This document shows positions 50,147 to 52,477 of a DNA stretch of 52,477 nt, in pieces. The position numbers and the translations under genes were made by a program. The number at the start of each line of letters is the position of its first letter. The first letter of the stretch is position 1. The notes below the pieces were generated by a model. The model was not told the origin of the DNA. It did not search any database and saw only the letters and a list, made by a program, of their open reading frames with translations. This DNA is from Eubacteriaceae bacterium (GTDB lineage: Bacteria; Bacillota; Clostridia; Eubacteriales; Alkalibacteraceae), in contig DMAW01000122.1 in NCBI GenBank assembly GCA_003446375.1, positions 1 to 52,477 of the forward strand, given 5' to 3'.

Positions 50147-52243
50147 TTATTCTTTATTTTCAACTCTTGGAAGAGTCGCTTTTCTTGATAGATTGATTCT
50201 TCCTTGCTTGTCGATCTCTACGACCTTGACGGTAATTTCATCGCCTATGCTTACCACGTCTTCAACCTTGTTGACTCTTTCGTGAGCAAGTTTTGATATG
50301 TGAACCATCCCTTCTCTTCCTCCGGGAATTTCCACAAATGCGCCAAAGTTCATTATTCTAGTTACCTTGCCCAAAAATACCTCTCCAACTTCGATATCCT
50401 TTACGATAGCCTCGATTATTCCCTTGGCTTTTTCAGCCGCCGGCAAATCCGGAGATGCGATAAATACTTTTCCGTCATCGCTGATATCTATCTTGACACC
50501 TGTGTCGTCAATAATCTTATTGATTACTTTGCCGCCAGCTCCGATTACTTCCCTGATCTTGTCGGGATGTATCTGTAAAGTTATTATCCTAGGTGCAAAG
50601 GGTTTAAGCTCCGCTTTAGGCTGGCTGATTACTTCATTCATCTTATCTATTATGAACAGCCTTCCTACTCTAGCCTTTTCCAACGCATCTGTAAGGATCG
50701 CTTCATCTATGCCGTCTATCTTTATATCCATTTGAATGGCTGTAATACCTTCCTTGGTTCCTGCGACTTTAAAGTCCATATCTCCAAGAAAGTCTTCCAT
50801 ACCTTGAATATCTGAAAGCACGGCTACTTTTTCCCCTTCCTTGATAAGCCCCATTGCAATTCCTGCCACAGGAGCCTTGATAGGAACACCTGCATCCATC
50901 AATGAAAGCGAGCTTCCGCAAACACTAGCTTGGGATGTCGATCCGTTTGAGCTTATTACCTCAGACACTACTCTAATGGTGTATGGGAATTCATCCTCTG
51001 AAGGTATTACCGGCAACAGCGCTCTTTCAGCCAATGCTCCATGACCGATTTCTCTTCTTCCCGGTCCTCTCATAGGTCTTGCTTCTCCTACGCTAAATGC
51101 CGGGAAATTGTAATGATGTATATATCTCTTGCTTTCTTCTTCATCTGTAAATCCATCAATGATCTGAACATCTCCAAGGGCTCCCAAAGTAAGTGCTGAA
51201 ACGACTTGCGTCTGCCCTCTTGTAAACATTCCTGAGCCATGCACCCTGTCAAGAAAGTCTATTTTGGAAGAAATAGGTCGAATTTCATCCAGGGCTCGGT
51301 TGTCCGGTCTTATGCCCTCCTCAACGATCATCCTTCTTACTTGTTCCTTGACCAACTTATAGCAGACTTCTTTAATGTCTTTTAGGTTCTCCGGATATTT
51401 TTCTGCAAATTCACTTTGAACCAATTCATTTACTTCATCGATTTTTTCTGTTCTTAAGGTCTTGTCTTCTGTTTTAATAGCGTCTATATATTTTTCAGTT
51501 GCAAAACTTCTTATTTCTGCATCAATTTCTTCATCAGGCTTAGACAGTGGAACTTCCATTTTTTCTTTTCCAACTTCAGCAATGATTTCTTCCTGGAAAG
51601 CTACGATTTTTTTGATCTGTTCATGAGCAAAAAGAATCGCTTTAAGCATCACTTCTTCAGAAACTTCTTTGCTGCCCGCTTCAACCATCATTATCGCATC
51701 TTTTGTGCCTGAAACGACCAAATGAATCTCACTGGCTTCCTGCTGTTCTGCAGTGGGGTTTACAATGTACTCACCATTGATAAGACCCACTAAAACCGAT
51801 CCCGTAGGTCCGTTGAACGGAATATCAGAGATAGAAAGCGCTATGGAAGATCCGATCATGGAAACTATCTCAGGGGGGTGATCTTGGGATATGGACATCG
51901 CAGTTGCTACAACTTGGACTTCGTTTCTGTATCCATCCGGAAAAAGCGGTCTTATCGGCCTGTCCATTAGTCTACATGTAAGTATAGCCCTTTCTGACGG
52001 CCTTCCCTCTCTTTTGATGAATCCGCCTGGAAATTTACCTACAGCATATCTTTTCTCTTCATAATCACAGCTTAGCGGGAAAAAATCCATACCCTCTCTG
52101 GGTGTTTTTGAACCACAAGCTGTTACTAAAACATTGGTTTGCCCGTATCTTAAAAAAACCGAGCCGTTTGCCAATTGAGCCATTTCTCCAATTTCGGCGA
52201 TTAGTTCTCTTCCGCCCAAATCCATTTTAAATGTTTTCAGCAT
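50147..52243 (-). CDS. pnp: Polyribonucleotide nucleotidyltransferase (PNPase)
   Basis: Phosphorolytic 3-prime to 5-prime exoribonuclease of RNA turnover. It has 698 residues: two RNase PH domains (with FFPLSCDYEEKRYAVGKFPG and GRREIGHGALAERALLPVIP), a KH domain (GAGGKVINKIIDDTG) and an S1 domain (EVFLGKVTRIMNFGAFVEIP). ATG 52243 follows AGGAGG by six bases; an in-frame start five codons upstream is rejected. It follows rpsO, the usual order. Confidence 0.96.
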   Translation of the reverse strand: MLKTFKMDLGGRELIAEIGEMAQLANGSVFLRYGQTNVLVTACGSKTPREGMDFFPLSCDYEEKRYAVGKFPGGFIKREGRPSERAILTCRLMDRPIRPLFPDGYRNEVQVVATAMSISQDHPPEIVSMIGSSIALSISDIPFNGPTGSVLVGLINGEYIVNPTAEQQEASEIHLVVSGTKDAIMMVEAGSKEVSEEVMLKAILFAHEQIKKIVAFQEEIIAEVGKEKMEVPLSKPDEEIDAEIRSFATEKYIDAIKTEDKTLRTEKIDEVNELVQSEFAEKYPENLKDIKEVCYKLVKEQVRRMIVEEGIRPDNRALDEIRPISSKIDFLDRVHGSGMFTRGQTQVVSALTLGALGDVQIIDGFTDEEESKRYIHHYNFPAFSVGEARPMRGPGRREIGHGALAERALLPVIPSEDEFPYTIRVVSEVISSNGSTSQASVCGSSLSLMDAGVPIKAPVAGIAMGLIKEGEKVAVLSDIQGMEDFLGDMDFKVAGTKEGITAIQMDIKIDGIDEAILTDALEKARVGRLFIIDKMNEVISQPKAELKPFAPRIITLQIHPDKIREVIGAGGKVINKIIDDTGVKIDISDDGKVFIASPDLPAAEKAKGIIEAIVKDIEVGEVFLGKVTRIMNFGAFVEIPGGREGMVHISKLAHERVNKVEDVVSIGDEITVKVVEIDKQGRINLSRKATLPRVENKE

Positions 52244-52318
52244 TTTATTCCTCCTCATATTTTACTTTTGTTTCAAGCCAAAACATGTGCTTTAAAATTA
52301 TTTCTCCATATAATAATA

Positions 52319-52341
52319 CAAGGCGGATTTCTCCGCCCTTG
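52319..52341 (-). terminator. Hairpin between rpsO and pnp
   Basis: A GC-rich stem (CAAGG-CGGA with TCCG-CCTTG, one bulged G, GAAA loop) directly after the rpsO stop. The T tract is weak, so it may be a partial terminator or a processing site, as commonly found between these genes. Confidence 0.6.
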
Positions 52342-52343
52342 AA

Positions 52344-52477
52344 TTATTTTCGAAGATTCAATTGTTCAAGCAGCTCTCTGTACTTGGCAATATCCTTGCT
52401 TTTAAGATAGTTCAGCAAACCTCTTCTTTGACCTACCATTTTCAAAAGACCTCTTCTTGAATGGTGATCTTTTTTGT
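52344..52477 (-). CDS. rpsO: Ribosomal protein S15, C-terminal part (cut by window edge)
   Basis: The last 44 residues of S15 in the 30S subunit are readable, with the conserved KKDHHSRRGLLKMVGQRR segment that binds 16S rRNA and the end YRELLEQLNLRK. The beginning of the gene is beyond the window. Location before pnp matches most bacteria. Confidence 0.93.
   Translation of the reverse strand, partial: KKDHHSRRGLLKMVGQRRGLLNYLKSKDIAKYRELLEQLNLRK

Overview
The window looks like a low-GC, anaerobic member of the Clostridia (Bacillota). The grounds are consensus TTGACA/TATAAT promoters, strong AGGAGG ribosome sites, a complete [FeFe]-hydrogenase maturation operon, a CinA/RecA/RNase Y/YmdB block and a YtvI-like permease. 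I cannot name a genus. About 46 protein genes, one tRNA and several unassigned structured-RNA candidates are supported.

Layout. (1) 1-13.6 kb: a C-terminally cut zwf and a short-type gnd; topB; a HTH/periplasmic-binding-fold regulator divergent from modABC; a two-gene b-type haem module; a 2-hydroxyacid dehydrogenase with a metallo-beta-lactamase-fold hydrolase; an M29 aminopeptidase; an ABC-2 exporter pair. (2) 13.7-18.9 kb: an aromatic-acid-exporter-like membrane protein, an unknown 174-residue protein and a heterodimeric ABC exporter with one degenerate ATP site. (3) 18.9-19.46 kb: no protein gene, but two tandem copies, one long and one short, of a structured RNA, each apparently with its own promoter. 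(4) 19.5-24.7 kb: a YtvI-like permease, an AnfO-family protein behind a leader terminator, and an FHA/RodA/class B PBP cell-wall cluster. (5) 24.7-30.3 kb: a TSCPD protein, then the maturation operon aspA-hydF-TM1266-hydG-hydE on the minus strand, preceded by a leader ending in a terminator. (6) 30.6-32.7 kb: fruR-fruK without fruA, and a small protein with duplicated Cys clusters. (7) 32.7-35.5 kb: two tyrosine recombinase genes, one intact and one that has lost most catalytic residues. They are separated by 0.5 kb rich in inverted repeats, and a 46-bp palindrome lies in front of the second; tRNA-Trp follows. (8) 35.6-52.5 kb, minus strand: purB-aspartate aminotransferase-PHP phosphoesterase, ymdB-rny, recA (SOS box), cinA-pgsA-rimO-ftsK, uppP, dut, pnp and the end of rpsO, a conserved housekeeping order.

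How the genes work together. Zwf/Gnd would be the oxidative pentose-phosphate branch, but Zwf appears truncated. HydE, HydF and HydG build the hydrogenase H-cluster, and AspA in the same operon can supply ammonia from aspartate. FHA, RodA and PBP form an elongation-type peptidoglycan synthase set, and uppP recycles its lipid carrier. RecA, CinA, FtsK and Dut cover DNA repair, segregation and nucleotide hygiene; RNase Y, PNPase and YmdB cover RNA turnover and signalling.

The most unusual material is noncoding: the RNA pair at 18.97-19.46 kb, the covarying repeat units at 49.25-49.56 kb that each carry an extended -10 promoter, the recombinase spacer, and phased 10-bp repeats at the modA promoter. 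No database search was run. Family names rest on motifs and recognition of the protein sequences.
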